From assembly GCF_000472285.1 (NCBI RefSeq), contig NZ_KI421422.1:63737-105575 (forward strand): 41,839 bases of DNA. The letters are read 5' to 3'. This DNA comes from Desulfuromonas sp. TF (GTDB lineage Bacteria; Desulfobacterota; Desulfuromonadia; Desulfuromonadales; ATBO01). The position numbers were made by a program, and so were the translations under genes. Numbering within the stretch: position 1 is the stretch's first letter; the number at the start of each line of letters is the position of its first letter. The notes beneath the pieces were generated by a model. It saw only the letters and a program-made list of their open reading frames with translations, searched no databases and had not been told where the DNA came from. Positions 7,928 through 16,429 of the stretch are shown here, one piece after another.

Positions 7928-8500
7928 TTAGCGTGTAACGACGAATTCGGCCCGCCGGTTCTTGGCCCAGGCCTCTTCGTTGTTGCCCGGATCGAGGGGT
8001 TTTTCCTCCCCATAGGAGATGACATCGAGGCGGCTCGAATCGATGCCCAGGGAGATGAGGTATTTTTGGGCGGACTGTGCGCGCCGCTCGCCAAGGGCGA
8101 GGTTGTATTCGTCCGAACCCCGCTCGTCGCAGTGTCCTTCGATCCGCACGCTGACCTCGGGGTTTGCCTTGAGGTAGGCGGCATTGCCGGCCAGGATATC
8201 CCGGGCCTGGGACGTCAGGACATACTGATCGAAATCAAAGAAGATGCGCTGAATCCCGGTTCGAGCAGCTTCCTCCCTCGCTGCCGCTTCCGCTGCAGCC
8301 CTCGCCTGGGCTTCCCGTTCGCGGATCTCCGCTTCCGTCAACTCCCGCTCCTGAATGCCGCTCACCTCCTGCTCAGGCATTTTGGTGACCATCGGAGCCT
8401 CTTCTTCCACCGGGGGGGCCGGTTTCTTGGCGCAGCCCACAGCCAGCAGAGTGGCAAGGGTTACCAGAAGAACCAACTGCAGGATACTCTTTTTGTTCAT
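7928..8500 (-). CDS. pal: Peptidoglycan-associated lipoprotein Pal
   Basis: Pal is an outer-membrane lipoprotein that binds diaminopimelate in peptidoglycan and TolB in the periplasm. A signal peptide with lipobox TLLAVGC precedes an unusually long charged linker rich in Glu, Ala and Arg (EIREREAQARAAAEAAAREE). The OmpA-like domain follows (FFDFDQY, then IEGHCDERGSDEYNLALGERRAQ). ATG 8500 is supported by AGGAG 9 bases upstream. It has its own promoter at 8578-8605 besides read-through from tolB. Confidence 0.95.
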   Translation of the reverse strand: MNKKSILQLVLLVTLATLLAVGCAKKPAPPVEEEAPMVTKMPEQEVSGIQERELTEAEIREREAQARAAAEAAAREEAARTGIQRIFFDFDQYVLTSQARDILAGNAAYLKANPEVSVRIEGHCDERGSDEYNLALGERRAQSAQKYLISLGIDSSRLDVISYGEEKPLDPGNNEEAWAKNRRAEFVVTR

Positions 8501-8577
8501 TGTGTTCCGCTCCTTTCTAGGAAAAAAAACAATCTCCAGTGTATCTGGACTGCTCAAACACCGAAAAATAAAGCTAA

Positions 8578-8605
8578 ATTATACAGGAAGAGAAACAAAA
8601 AACAA
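8578..8605 (-). promoter_or_regulatory. Sigma-70 promoter for pal
   Basis: On the minus strand TTGTTT (8600-8605), a 16-base spacer and a perfect TATAAT (8578-8583) preceded directly by TG give a strong-looking promoter between tolB and pal. The 5' UTR would be about 70 bases. It would let the abundant lipoprotein be expressed above the rest of the operon. Confidence 0.65.
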
Positions 8606-8610
8606 CCGTT

Positions 8611-9903
8611 TTACCATTGCCCCGACCAGGCAGGGTGCCTGGAATCCCCGCCGGGAGGAGAAATTCGCCGTGACCCGCTGCCGTCGACGCGCATGATATA
8701 AATCGCCTTGTTTCCCGTCTCATCCGAGGAGTAGACGAGAAAGCGGCCGTCGGGACTCCAGCGGGGATGTTCCTTGTTGCCGGGGCCAAAAGTGAGGCGG
8801 CGCTCGTCGGTGCCGTCCGGCCGGATGGTGTAGATGTCGAAGATGTTTCCCTCCAGACGGCTGAAGACGATGCGGTCCCCCTTCGGACTCCAGGCGGGGG
8901 TGGCATTGTATTTTCCCGTATTGGTCAAGCGGCGAACGGCGCCGTCGAGAGTGTTGACGATGAAAAGATGAGGGTTGCCCTGACGGTCGGAGACGAAGAC
9001 GATTTCGTCTTCCCGGGGACTCCAGCTGGCATCGACATCGATCCCCCAGTTATCGGTGAGCCTCTTGTGCAGCCTGCCGTCCGTCCCGATCAGATAAAGT
9101 TCTGAGTTTCCGTCCTTCGACAGGGTCAGGGCCAGCTCGCGGCCGTCCGGCCGATAGCGGCCGGAAATGTTGAGCCCCTTCTGATGGGAAAGGCGCGCTT
9201 CCTGGCCCGAATAAATCTCCTTGCGGTAGAGGTCGGGATTCCCCTCCTTGTAGGAGGTAAAGATCAGTTCCTTGCCCACCGGAGAAAAGTCGGGATTGAG
9301 GACGATGGAACGATGGTTGGTTATCCGGATGGGATTATGGCCGTCCACTTCCGCAAGGTAGAGCTCCTTATGCCCCGTGCTGGTGGATATATAGGCGATG
9401 CGGGTGTTGAAGGGGCCGGACTCGCCTGTGAGGCTTTTGAGAACCTGGTCGGCGAAGGAGTGAGCCATGCGCCGCACGTCCTCGACCTTGCCCACGTAAC
9501 GCCGTCCGGTGAGAAGGCGCCGTCCCACGGTATCATAGAGACGGGCTTCCAGCGTCAGGGTGTCCCCCTCAACCGTGTAGGCTCCTTTGATGAGGGCTTC
9601 GGCGCCCAGAAGCCGCCACTGGGCAAAATCGATGGCGGTGCTGGTGAGGCCCAACTTTTCGGCGTCGGAGAGATAGGCCCGCGGATCGAGGAGGCGGAAC
9701 AGACCGGAAAGATCGAGGTCGGCTTTTAGCACCTGATCCACCTCCGCGGCCACCTTCTGATCCACCGCCCCCTGAAGGGGGAGAAAGCGGTTCAGGGCCA
9801 GGGGGATGGCCTGCTGGCCGGGGGCGCTTACCTCGATCTGGGCGGCCGCCGCAGGCAGGGTCGGAAGCAACAGAAGAAACACGGTTATCAGGATGCGAAA
9901 CAT
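8611..9903 (-). CDS. tolB: Tol-Pal beta-propeller protein TolB
   Basis: TolB is the periplasmic protein that binds Pal and relays the TolA/TolQR energy signal. A Sec signal peptide (hydrophobic ITVFLLLLPTLPAAAA) is followed by the N-terminal domain (about residues 20-155). Repeated beta-propeller blades follow with the WSPDG/FSPVG signatures, for example NPDFSPVGKELIFTS, then PAWSPKGDRIVFS, then PRWSPDGRFLVYSS. ATG 9903 has GGAG 7 bases upstream and lies 4 bases after the tolA stop, so the two are coupled. The length of about 430 aa is normal for the family. Confidence 0.95.
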   Translation of the reverse strand: MFRILITVFLLLLPTLPAAAAQIEVSAPGQQAIPLALNRFLPLQGAVDQKVAAEVDQVLKADLDLSGLFRLLDPRAYLSDAEKLGLTSTAIDFAQWRLLGAEALIKGAYTVEGDTLTLEARLYDTVGRRLLTGRRYVGKVEDVRRMAHSFADQVLKSLTGESGPFNTRIAYISTSTGHKELYLAEVDGHNPIRITNHRSIVLNPDFSPVGKELIFTSYKEGNPDLYRKEIYSGQEARLSHQKGLNISGRYRPDGRELALTLSKDGNSELYLIGTDGRLHKRLTDNWGIDVDASWSPREDEIVFVSDRQGNPHLFIVNTLDGAVRRLTNTGKYNATPAWSPKGDRIVFSRLEGNIFDIYTIRPDGTDERRLTFGPGNKEHPRWSPDGRFLVYSSDETGNKAIYIMRVDGSGSRRISPPGGDSRHPAWSGQW

Positions 9904-9907
9904 CGCC

Positions 9908-10768
9908 TTACTCCAGGAGATCTTTAAGATTGAAGACAATTTTTTTCTCCATCCGTTCGCCCGGCTCCGTCGGCAGTTTCTTTAACTGAAGAACGGCACG
10001 GCGTACGGAATCATTGAAGCGCTCCTCTTCGGACTTTTCGATGAAGCGGTAGTCGATGAGATTTCCTCTGGCATCGAAGACCAGGGTCACCACAGCCTCG
10101 AGGTCCGGGCGGGATACCTGGTACCTGGAAAGGGTCCAGGCCTGTTTCAGGTACTCCTGCAGCCACGCATCATAGGAGGGACCCGCCTCCGTCCCCTTTC
10201 CTTCCGGCATTCCTGCCGGAGCTGTGACCGGTGCGGCCTGGCGCGCATCCTTTTGGGTGAGGGCCGCCAGGCTTTTTTGCAGATCTTCGATTTCTTTCTT
10301 TCTCTTCAGCTTGTCGATGGCCGAAAGAGTATCTTCATAACTCTCCCGGGGCTGTGGTTTCGCCACCGGCTCTTTTTTCACCGGCGGCGCCTTATCCGCC
10401 GGCTTGACCACCTTTGGAGCGGGCTTCTTGGGCTCCGGCTTCGGAGGGGGCACCTTGACCGTTTCCGGTTTTTTCGGCGCCGGTTCGGGCGGGGCGACCT
10501 TGACCGGTTCCGGTTTTTTCGGCTCCGGCTTCGGTTTGGGCGCTTCCGGCCGGGCGTCGGGCCGGCCGGCCTGTGGGTCTTTCACCGGCAGGTTGACCAG
10601 GTTGACATGGTAGACGGGACGCACGTCCCGCTTGAAACGGGGCATCAGAACGCCGGAGAAAAGGAGGAAAACCGCCAGGTGGACCCCCAGAGAGACGAAA
10701 AGCATGCGCCCCATTCGGGGATCGGGATGAAGCCCTGTCTGCTGTCGGGTGAAACGGTTGCGGGTCAT
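9908..10768 (-). CDS. tolA: TolA/TonB-type energy transducer of the Tol system
   Basis: The product is 286 aa. One N-terminal membrane helix (MLFVSLGVHLAVFLLFSGVL) with a preceding basic segment anchors it in the inner membrane. A Pro/Lys-rich stretch (repeats such as PKPEPKKPEPVKV) spans the periplasm, then a short coiled coil leads to a TonB/TolA C-terminal domain (AVVTLVFDARGNLIDYRFIEKS, ending KIVFNLKDLLE). Its place between tolR and tolB identifies the Tol role rather than TonB. The long proline-lysine spacer is more TonB-like than the Ala-rich helix of the E. coli protein, as is usual in this group. Confidence 0.9.
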   Translation of the reverse strand: MTRNRFTRQQTGLHPDPRMGRMLFVSLGVHLAVFLLFSGVLMPRFKRDVRPVYHVNLVNLPVKDPQAGRPDARPEAPKPKPEPKKPEPVKVAPPEPAPKKPETVKVPPPKPEPKKPAPKVVKPADKAPPVKKEPVAKPQPRESYEDTLSAIDKLKRKKEIEDLQKSLAALTQKDARQAAPVTAPAGMPEGKGTEAGPSYDAWLQEYLKQAWTLSRYQVSRPDLEAVVTLVFDARGNLIDYRFIEKSEEERFNDSVRRAVLQLKKLPTEPGERMEKKIVFNLKDLLE

Positions 10769-10783
10769 CGATTCGGTCCGGAA

Positions 10784-11206
<423 letters not shown>

Positions 11207-11207
11207 T

Positions 11208-11882
11208 TCAGCCCCTCCGCACCGAACGCTCGACGATATTTAGAAACTCCTGGCTGAAGTTGTCCATCTCCCCGCTCAGGACATTCACCTTGTTGACGAA
11301 GTGATTATAGGCGACCACCGCCGGGATTGCCGCCACCAGGCCGATGGCGGTGGCCACCAGGGCTTCGGAGATGCCCGGCGCCACCACGGCGAGGGAGGCG
11401 CTGCCGGTCTTGCCGATGCCGTGAAAGGCGTCCATGATCCCCCAGACCGTCCCGAAGAGGCCGATGAATGGGGCTGTCGAACCGGTGGTGGCAAGAAAGG
11501 TGAGGAATTTTTCCAGGCGATGAATCTCCAGTGTGGTGGCCCGGCGCAGAGCTCGGCCGACATTCTCCGCTCCGCCCAGGTCGGCGGAAACCCCCTTGTG
11601 TTCCTGCTCCCCGGAGCGCCGCCCCTGAACCTTGATCAGCTCCTTGTACCCCTCCCGGAAAAGAACCACCAGAGGGGAGTAGGGGTAATCCTTCAGTCCC
11701 TCCCCGATCAGGTCAAAGCGCTTTTTTGCCCAGAAGAAATCGAGAAATTTCTCCGAGTCGCGAGTGGCCCGATGGATCACCCTGAACTTTAAAAAGATGA
11801 TGGCCCAGGAGACCACCGAAAAATACACGAGGACCAGCAGGACCAGCTTGACCACCGGTCCGGCGCCGAGAATGAGTTCCAA
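11208..11882 (-). CDS. tolQ: Proton channel protein TolQ (ExbB/MotA family)
   Basis: The product is a 224-aa inner-membrane protein with three hydrophobic helices (VVKLVLLVLVYFSVVSWAIIF near the N-terminus and two in the last 90 residues). It has the family signature of the MotA/TolQ/ExbB channel (FLTFLATTGSTAPFIGLFGTVWGIM, given here as residues around 130-155). The start is TTG at 11882, with GGAGG 7 bases upstream; no ATG is better placed. It heads the tol operon, 30 bases behind a strong promoter. Confidence 0.92.
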   Translation of the reverse strand: MELILGAGPVVKLVLLVLVYFSVVSWAIIFLKFRVIHRATRDSEKFLDFFWAKKRFDLIGEGLKDYPYSPLVVLFREGYKELIKVQGRRSGEQEHKGVSADLGGAENVGRALRRATTLEIHRLEKFLTFLATTGSTAPFIGLFGTVWGIMDAFHGIGKTGSASLAVVAPGISEALVATAIGLVAAIPAVVAYNHFVNKVNVLSGEMDNFSQEFLNIVERSVRRG

Positions 11883-11921
11883 AACTGCGCCTCCACAGAT
11901 TGATTGGGTTTACAGACGGTG

Positions 11922-11950
11922 ATTATCGGCCATCCCCTCTTGCAAGTCAA
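11922..11950 (-). promoter_or_regulatory. Sigma-70 promoter of the tolQRAB operon
   Basis: On the minus strand TTGACT (11945-11950), 17 bases, GATAAT (11922-11927), followed about 35 bases later by the tolQ start. Both hexamers are one mismatch from consensus with ideal spacing. It lies in the 104-base gap after the HD-domain gene. Confidence 0.75.
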
Positions 11951-11986
11951 CGTCCTAACGGAATTTTAACCCGAAAGGAGGGCGCT

Positions 11987-12571
11987 TCACCCGAGCAGGG
12001 AACGGGCCTCTCGGTAAAAATCGACCTGCTCCAGTTTTACCGGATTTCCCCCCGCGGCCAGGGAATCGATCTCCATGAGATCCAGAAGAAGAGGAAATCG
12101 GCGATCCTCGATGAACCGCCACTGACGCCGGGTGAGCTTCTCTTCCTCCTCGATCTGCCAGGAGAGGGCGAACATGTGATTGCGGATCAGCCACTCCACA
12201 TCCGCCGCCGTCCGCTCTTCCATTCCAAGGCGGTTCAGGATTTTCGCCGCTAGCTTTGCTCCCTCCCGGTCATGGCCGAAGGCCCGGATCCTTCCATCGA
12301 TCTCCCGGGTGACGAGAGCCTTTCCGACATCGTGGAGCAGGGCGGCCCAGGCCAGCCGCCGGTCCGGATCTTCCGGCAGGTGGCGCACCGTCAGCAGGGA
12401 ATGGATGAGCGCATCCCCTTCCGGGTGGTAGTCGGGAGGCTGGGGAACATCTTCCAGACGGTAGACCTCGGGCAGGATCGACCGCAGGCGTTCGTCTTCG
12501 AGAAAAGCCTCCATTCGCTCTTTGCCGGAAGGGAGGAACAAAGATTGTTCCACATATTCCAGATCGGTCAC
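11987..12571 (-). CDS. HD-domain phosphohydrolase
   Basis: The product is 194 aa. The metal-binding HD pattern is visible: His in ALIHSLLTVRHL, HD in ALLHDVGKALVT, a following His in RAFGHDREGA, and a downstream basic helix (WLIRNHM). The arrangement resembles the HD domain of CCA-adding tRNA nucleotidyltransferases but without the nucleotidyltransferase head, so the substrate is unknown; phosphatase or phosphodiesterase activity is expected from the family. GTG 12571 is preferred because AGGAGG lies 4-5 bases upstream; reading to ATG 12694 would add 41 basic residues with no site. It precedes the tol promoter on the same strand. Confidence 0.82.
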   Translation of the reverse strand: MTDLEYVEQSLFLPSGKERMEAFLEDERLRSILPEVYRLEDVPQPPDYHPEGDALIHSLLTVRHLPEDPDRRLAWAALLHDVGKALVTREIDGRIRAFGHDREGAKLAAKILNRLGMEERTAADVEWLIRNHMFALSWQIEEEEKLTRRQWRFIEDRRFPLLLDLMEIDSLAAGGNPVKLEQVDFYREARSLLG

Positions 12572-12733
12572 GATGCCTCCTGAGAGAGGGGCCGAAAACA
12601 ATCGTTTCCGCCCTGACCTTCCTTCATACCACGGAGAAAAAATGCGAAATCCATGCCGCCCGGCGGTCGGGTTCGCTTTCGGCTCCGGCATCAATATTAA
12701 CAGGTGAATCAGAACGCCTAAAAGCGCCGCCGG

Positions 12734-12761
12734 TTGTCACGGGGCGGCAATGCGTTATTCT
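12734..12761 (+). promoter_or_regulatory. Sigma-70 promoter for ilvA
   Basis: TTGTCA (12734-12739), 16 bases, TATTCT (12756-12761), with the ilvA ATG 28 bases further on. The spacer overlaps a GCCGCC/GGCGGC inverted repeat (about 12727-12749) that could be an operator or hairpin. The rest of the 12572-12789 gap shows nothing else. Confidence 0.5.
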
Positions 12762-12789
12762 TAAAAAGAAAATCACTTTAGGGGGTTAG

Positions 12790-13998
12790 ATGCTCAAGCT
12801 TTCCGCCATCCGCGACGCTGCCGTCATTCTGAACGGGCGAATCCGCCGGACGGAGCTGATCCACTCCCACTACTTTTCGGAGCGGCTGGGCCATCCCCTG
12901 TATTTCAAATGCGAAAACCTCCAGCGCACCGGCTCCTTCAAGGTTCGCGGCGCTCTTAACTTCCTGGCTCATCATCCGCCGGAGTCCCTCCAGTCAGGCG
13001 TGATTACTGCTTCTGCAGGCAATCATGCCCAGGGGGTAGCCCTTGCCGCCCGCCAGATGAATATCCCCGCCCTGGTCGTCATGCCGGAGAACACACCGCT
13101 GGCCAAAATCCTGGCCACCCGGGATTACGGAGCCGAGGTGACGCTGCATGGCGCCGCCTTCGACGATGCCGCCGAGCGGGCCCGGGAACTGGAACGGGAA
13201 AAAGGGATGGTCTACGTTCCGGCTTTCGACCATCCCCTCATCATGGCCGGACAGGGGACCGTCGGCCTGGAAATTCTGGAGGATCTTCCCGATGCCGACA
13301 CTCTGCTGGTCCCCATCGGCGGAGGGGGACTGATCGCCGGAGTCGCCACGGCCGCCAAAGGGATCAATCCACGCATCCGCATCGTCGGAGTGGAGGCGGC
13401 CGGCGCCCCGTGCGCCCTGCTGTCGCGGCGCAAAGGATCCCTGGTGACTCTCACGGCGGCTCGCTCCCTCGCCGACGGCATCGTGGTCAAACGGCTTGGG
13501 GAGGAGACCTTTCCCATTATTGAAAAACTGGTCGACGATATCGTCACGGTCGAAGAGGAGGAGATCGCCCAGGCTATTGTCAGTCTGATGGAAAAGGGAA
13601 AACTGGTGGTGGAAGGGGCAGGGGCGGTAAGCCTTGCCGCCCTCCTCTATGGGCGAGGGACCAGCCCCCTCGGCCGAACCGTCTGTCTTCTCTCCGGCGG
13701 CAATATCGACGTCCAGACCATTGCCAGGGTCGTGGAACGGGGAATGGTGGCCGAGGGGCGCTTTCTGAAGGTAAAAGTGGAACTTCTCGATGCTCCGGGC
13801 TCTCTGGCAAAACTGGCGTCCATGCTGGCCGGAGAGGGGGCAAACATCTTCCATGTCAGCCACGACCGCCGTTCCGCCGGCCTCCACCTGGGCCGGGCCG
13901 AGGTACACCTCGAGCTGGAAACCCGGGGACCAGAGCATATCCGGGAAATTCTGGACCTCTTGAAAAAGGGGGGGTATGGGGCGACCGTGGTGCGCTAA
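12790..13998 (+). CDS. ilvA: Threonine ammonia-lyase with ACT domain
   Basis: The product is a 402-aa PLP enzyme that deaminates threonine to 2-oxobutanoate, the first step to isoleucine. The Schiff-base Lys is K51 in TGSFKVRGA, the phosphate loop is SAGNHAQG, and the glycine loop is PIGGGGLIAG. The last 75 residues (LKVKVELLDAPGSLAKLASML) form one ACT domain that could bind an amino-acid effector. One ACT domain and 400 aa is the short IlvA/TdcB-like form rather than the long E. coli IlvA. GGGGG precedes ATG 12790 by 5-6 bases. Confidence 0.93.
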   Translation: MLKLSAIRDAAVILNGRIRRTELIHSHYFSERLGHPLYFKCENLQRTGSFKVRGALNFLAHHPPESLQSGVITASAGNHAQGVALAARQMNIPALVVMPENTPLAKILATRDYGAEVTLHGAAFDDAAERARELEREKGMVYVPAFDHPLIMAGQGTVGLEILEDLPDADTLLVPIGGGGLIAGVATAAKGINPRIRIVGVEAAGAPCALLSRRKGSLVTLTAARSLADGIVVKRLGEETFPIIEKLVDDIVTVEEEEIAQAIVSLMEKGKLVVEGAGAVSLAALLYGRGTSPLGRTVCLLSGGNIDVQTIARVVERGMVAEGRFLKVKVELLDAPGSLAKLASMLAGEGANIFHVSHDRRSAGLHLGRAEVHLELETRGPEHIREILDLLKKGGYGATVVR

Positions 13999-14106
13999 TT
14001 ATCAGAAACTCGTCAGTGGACAGCCGGCGTTTTCCGGATGAACCCTTGCTAGTCTATCCGGAATCCCATCAACAATCTGATCGATCGATGATCGAAAGCA
14101 AATGGA

Positions 14107-14829
14107 ATGCCCATCCTGACCCTCATAGGCACCGTCCACCGCGATCGGGAGGGCACCGTCAAGCTGCGGCGACTCCTCGCCCAGCTGCGCCCGCTCGAGA
14201 TCACCCTGGAGATGAGTCCCCTGGCACTCCGCTACCGGAGAATCCACGGGCAATCGAAATTGCTTCGCCTGGAACGCATCCTGGACCGGCTCGCCGCCGA
14301 GCTGGGACGGGAGAGGTCTCATTTGCGGAACCATCCCGCCATCGAAGACATCCGAAGCTTGCTGGCGCTACCTTTTGAGTACCAGGCTGCCTCGGAATAT
14401 GCCGAAGAGGCCGGGATCCCCCTGAGCCTGATCGATCTGTCGGAAATTTCCGCCATCAAGCTGAAAAAAGTGGAATCCGACCTCATCACCTATCCCAATA
14501 TCCGGGTCCTGGTGAACCTTCCCGAAACAGGAGGTCCCCCTGCCGCCGAAAGCAGTCGGATCGCCAGAGCTCTGGTTCTAAGAGATCCCGGAAAAGCGGT
14601 TCGTCGGGATTTTCTCAAGAAGCGCCGGGGCGTGGAGGGCATCGGCACGCGGGATCGGCACATGGCCCAGGAAATCCGCCACCGCCTGGTTGCCCGTCCG
14701 GAACGGCACCTTGTTCATATCGGCGGCTGGGTGCACCTGGTGGAGGACGATCTGGGAGAAACCCTGTACAGCCGGCTTCTGGATCTTGCCCCCCGCAGGA
14801 TTCTGTTGGAGGAGGAGGCGGGTCCTTAG
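14107..14829 (+). CDS. TraB/PrgY-like protein
   Basis: The product is 240 aa. The N-terminal GTVHRDREG and ITLEMSPLALRYR motifs fit the GxxH and Glu elements of the TraB/GumN/Tiki-related fold, and RDRHMAQEI with HIGGWVHLVEDDL fits its C-terminal Arg and His motifs. There is no signal peptide or the membrane helices that end many archaeal and enterococcal TraB proteins. A metal-dependent hydrolase role is possible by fold but unproven. The upstream site is weak (GAAAG). Its TAG overlaps the TAA of the convergent transferase gene by 4 bases. Confidence 0.72.
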   Translation: MPILTLIGTVHRDREGTVKLRRLLAQLRPLEITLEMSPLALRYRRIHGQSKLLRLERILDRLAAELGRERSHLRNHPAIEDIRSLLALPFEYQAASEYAEEAGIPLSLIDLSEISAIKLKKVESDLITYPNIRVLVNLPETGGPPAAESSRIARALVLRDPGKAVRRDFLKKRRGVEGIGTRDRHMAQEIRHRLVARPERHLVHIGGWVHLVEDDLGETLYSRLLDLAPRRILLEEEAGP

Positions 14830-15530
14830 AAAGAGTGGGGGAAAAGAATTTTCCTGGCGAAGCGTGAGGTGGCCGTAGACGGGGAGCGCAGCAGCAGGCG
14901 CGTCAAAGAGACGAGATCGTCGACATCGTCCCATCCGCCGACCTCGCCGTAATTTACCGACTCCTCGACAGCCCGCCGGCGGGTGGTCTCGAGAACGGCA
15001 TCCGTGCTCCAGGGGATATTTCGGAACAGCTCCGGGTGATGCCGCCGTTCGCCTACCAGCACGTAGCCGCCGTCCCGCGACGGGGCCGTGACGAAATCGG
15101 CCTCCGCCAGGGCAGCGAAGGCTTCCTTTACATGAGAGGGGGGAAGGTCGGGACTGTCGGAACCGATGAGGACCGCGGCTGCACACTCGCCGAGAAGGAG
15201 CTCAAGGGCCCTCTCCATGCGCTCTCCAAGGTTTCCCTCCCCTTGGGGAACCAGCCGCGTTCTCGGAAAGGTGCGCCTGAAAAACGCCTCATCGCCGGCA
15301 TAAAAAACGACCGGATCAAACCCCGCGTCGGACATGACCGATACGGTCTCCAGCAACGAGATCCGGTAGAGCTGCGCCGCCTGGGCGGGGGTCAGTGGGG
15401 GACAAAGTCGTGTTTTAACCCTCCCCGCGACCGGCTCCTTGGCGAAAACCCCCACGGCCATCCCATCCAAACCCCGCCCGGACGACAGCTTATCCACCGT
15501 TTCCACAGACTTATCCACAGCCCTCAACAT
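14826..15530 (-). CDS. TIGR04282-type transferase (GT-A fold, DUF2064)
   Basis: The product has the features of the TIGR04282 arsenosugar-biosynthesis-associated glycosyltransferase family: VFAKEPVAGRVKTRLCPPLT at the start of the domain, IGSDSPDLPPSHV (metal-binding DSD-like) in the middle, and APSRDGGYVLVG. Its acceptor here is unknown. ATG 15530 has GTGGAG 7 bases upstream and overlaps the end of folE2 by 20 bases. The extra 23 residues between it and the next ATG (15461) are not typical of the family and are encoded by a run of DnaA-box-like sequences, so 15461 is a real alternative. Confidence 0.85.
   Translation of the reverse strand: MLRAVDKSVETVDKLSSGRGLDGMAVGVFAKEPVAGRVKTRLCPPLTPAQAAQLYRISLLETVSVMSDAGFDPVVFYAGDEAFFRRTFPRTRLVPQGEGNLGERMERALELLLGECAAAVLIGSDSPDLPPSHVKEAFAALAEADFVTAPSRDGGYVLVGERRHHPELFRNIPWSTDAVLETTRRRAVEESVNYGEVGGWDDVDDLVSLTRLLLRSPSTATSRFARKILFPHSF
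15490..15519 (-). other. Cluster of three DnaA-box-like 9-mers
   Basis: The plus strand shows TTATCCACC (15490-15498), GTTTCCACA (15499-15507) and TTATCCACA (15511-15519) in one orientation; the last is a perfect DnaA box. The cluster spans the folE2 stop codon and the doubtful N-terminus of the transferase. Function is untested. Confidence 0.5.
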
Positions 15531-16362
15531 TGTTTCGCTCCACCTCGGCATAGGCGGAATGATTGTGGATCGACTCGAAATTCTCGCACTCCACCCGAAA
15601 CCAGAGGATCTCAGGCCGGGACCGCAACTGTTCCGTCACCGCCCTCACCATGTCCTCGACGAACATCGGATTGTCGTACGCCTGCTCCGTCACCGCCTTC
15701 TCGTCCTCGCGCTTGAGCAGTGAATAGACGGGAGCGCTGCCGCAGGACTCAATCCAGTTGATCAGGTCTTCGAGCCAGACGTGTCCGCGGTAGCGGATCT
15801 GAACATGAATGGCGCTGCGCTGGTTGTGGGCGCCGCGGGCGCTGATCTCCCGGGAGCAGGGGCAGAGGGAGGTAACCGGAACCGTCACTCCAAGGATGAA
15901 ATCGGTCTTCTCTCCGAGGGTGCCGACCATCCGGCACTGGTATTCCATCAGGCCTTTGGCCCTCGAGGCCGGGGCTTCCTTTTCGATGAAATAGGGAAAC
16001 TCAAGCTCCAGATGGGAGCAGGATGCCTCCAGACGCTCCTTCATCTCCAGCAGGATGGTATCGAGGCTCTCGATGCTGATCTCGCCATGGTACTGGTTGA
16101 GTATCTCGATGAAGCGGCTCATGTGGGTCCCCTTGAAATGATGGGGCAGATCCACATACATATTGATCCGGGCCACCGTGTGCTGCCGGACCTTGCTCTT
16201 GTCCAGCACTACGATGGGGTAGCGGATATCCTTCACCCCGACTTTATCGATGGCGATGTTGCGGGTATCCGGGGATTTCTGCATGTCGGGCATGGGGGCG
16301 GCTTCGCCGCCCGGTGACGCGGGACGCGGGACGCGGGACGCGTTGTCATCCTTCTTCATCAT
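15511..16362 (-). CDS. folE2: GTP cyclohydrolase, type IB (FolE2)
   Basis: FolE2 converts GTP to 7,8-dihydroneopterin triphosphate for folate and for 7-deazaguanine (queuosine) synthesis. The product is 283 aa with the FolE2 motifs: the active-site Cys region TSLCPCSREIS, HNQRSAIHVQIRY, and the C-terminal NHSAYAEVE. FolE2 uses several metals and is not strictly zinc-dependent. ATG 16362 has AGGAAA just upstream. Residues 8-16 are encoded by four copies of the 7-base unit GACGCGG, which interrupts an otherwise normal N-terminus. queC lies 48 bases upstream on the same strand, which suggests a joint queuosine role. Confidence 0.92.
   Translation of the reverse strand: MMKKDDNASRVPRPASPGGEAAPMPDMQKSPDTRNIAIDKVGVKDIRYPIVVLDKSKVRQHTVARINMYVDLPHHFKGTHMSRFIEILNQYHGEISIESLDTILLEMKERLEASCSHLELEFPYFIEKEAPASRAKGLMEYQCRMVGTLGEKTDFILGVTVPVTSLCPCSREISARGAHNQRSAIHVQIRYRGHVWLEDLINWIESCGSAPVYSLLKREDEKAVTEQAYDNPMFVEDMVRAVTEQLRSRPEILWFRVECENFESIHNHSAYAEVERNNVEGCG
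16316..16342. repeat. Tandem 7-bp repeat (GACGCGG, four units) inside folE2
   Basis: Units start at 16316, 16323, 16330 and 16337; the last is one base short. The array encodes residues 8-16 of FolE2. Unit gain or loss would shift the frame from ATG 16362, although an in-frame ATG at 16293 follows. Confidence 0.9.
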
Positions 16363-16408
16363 GTTTCCTGACGATTAAGTATGGGACCTTGGATATCAGA
16401 CTTTTTCT

Positions 16409-16429
16409 CCTCACGCCTCACCCCTCACG
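16409..16429. repeat. Tandem 7-bp repeat (CCTCACG/C, three units) at the queC 3' end
   Basis: CCTCACG, CCTCACC and CCTCACG run back to back across the queC stop codon (TGA complement at 16411-16413). Together with GACGCGG units in folE2 they bracket the queC-folE2 junction. Confidence 0.8.

Noticed and set aside
12994-13938. A 314-codon minus-strand frame opposite ilvA
   Set aside because: It is a shadow of a clear PLP-enzyme gene with no independent start signal.
15490-15519. Chromosome origin at the DnaA-box cluster
   Set aside because: Only three boxes, no AT-rich unwinding element and no dnaA, dnaN or gidA nearby; a further TTATCCACA inside the methylase gene shows that single boxes occur by chance.
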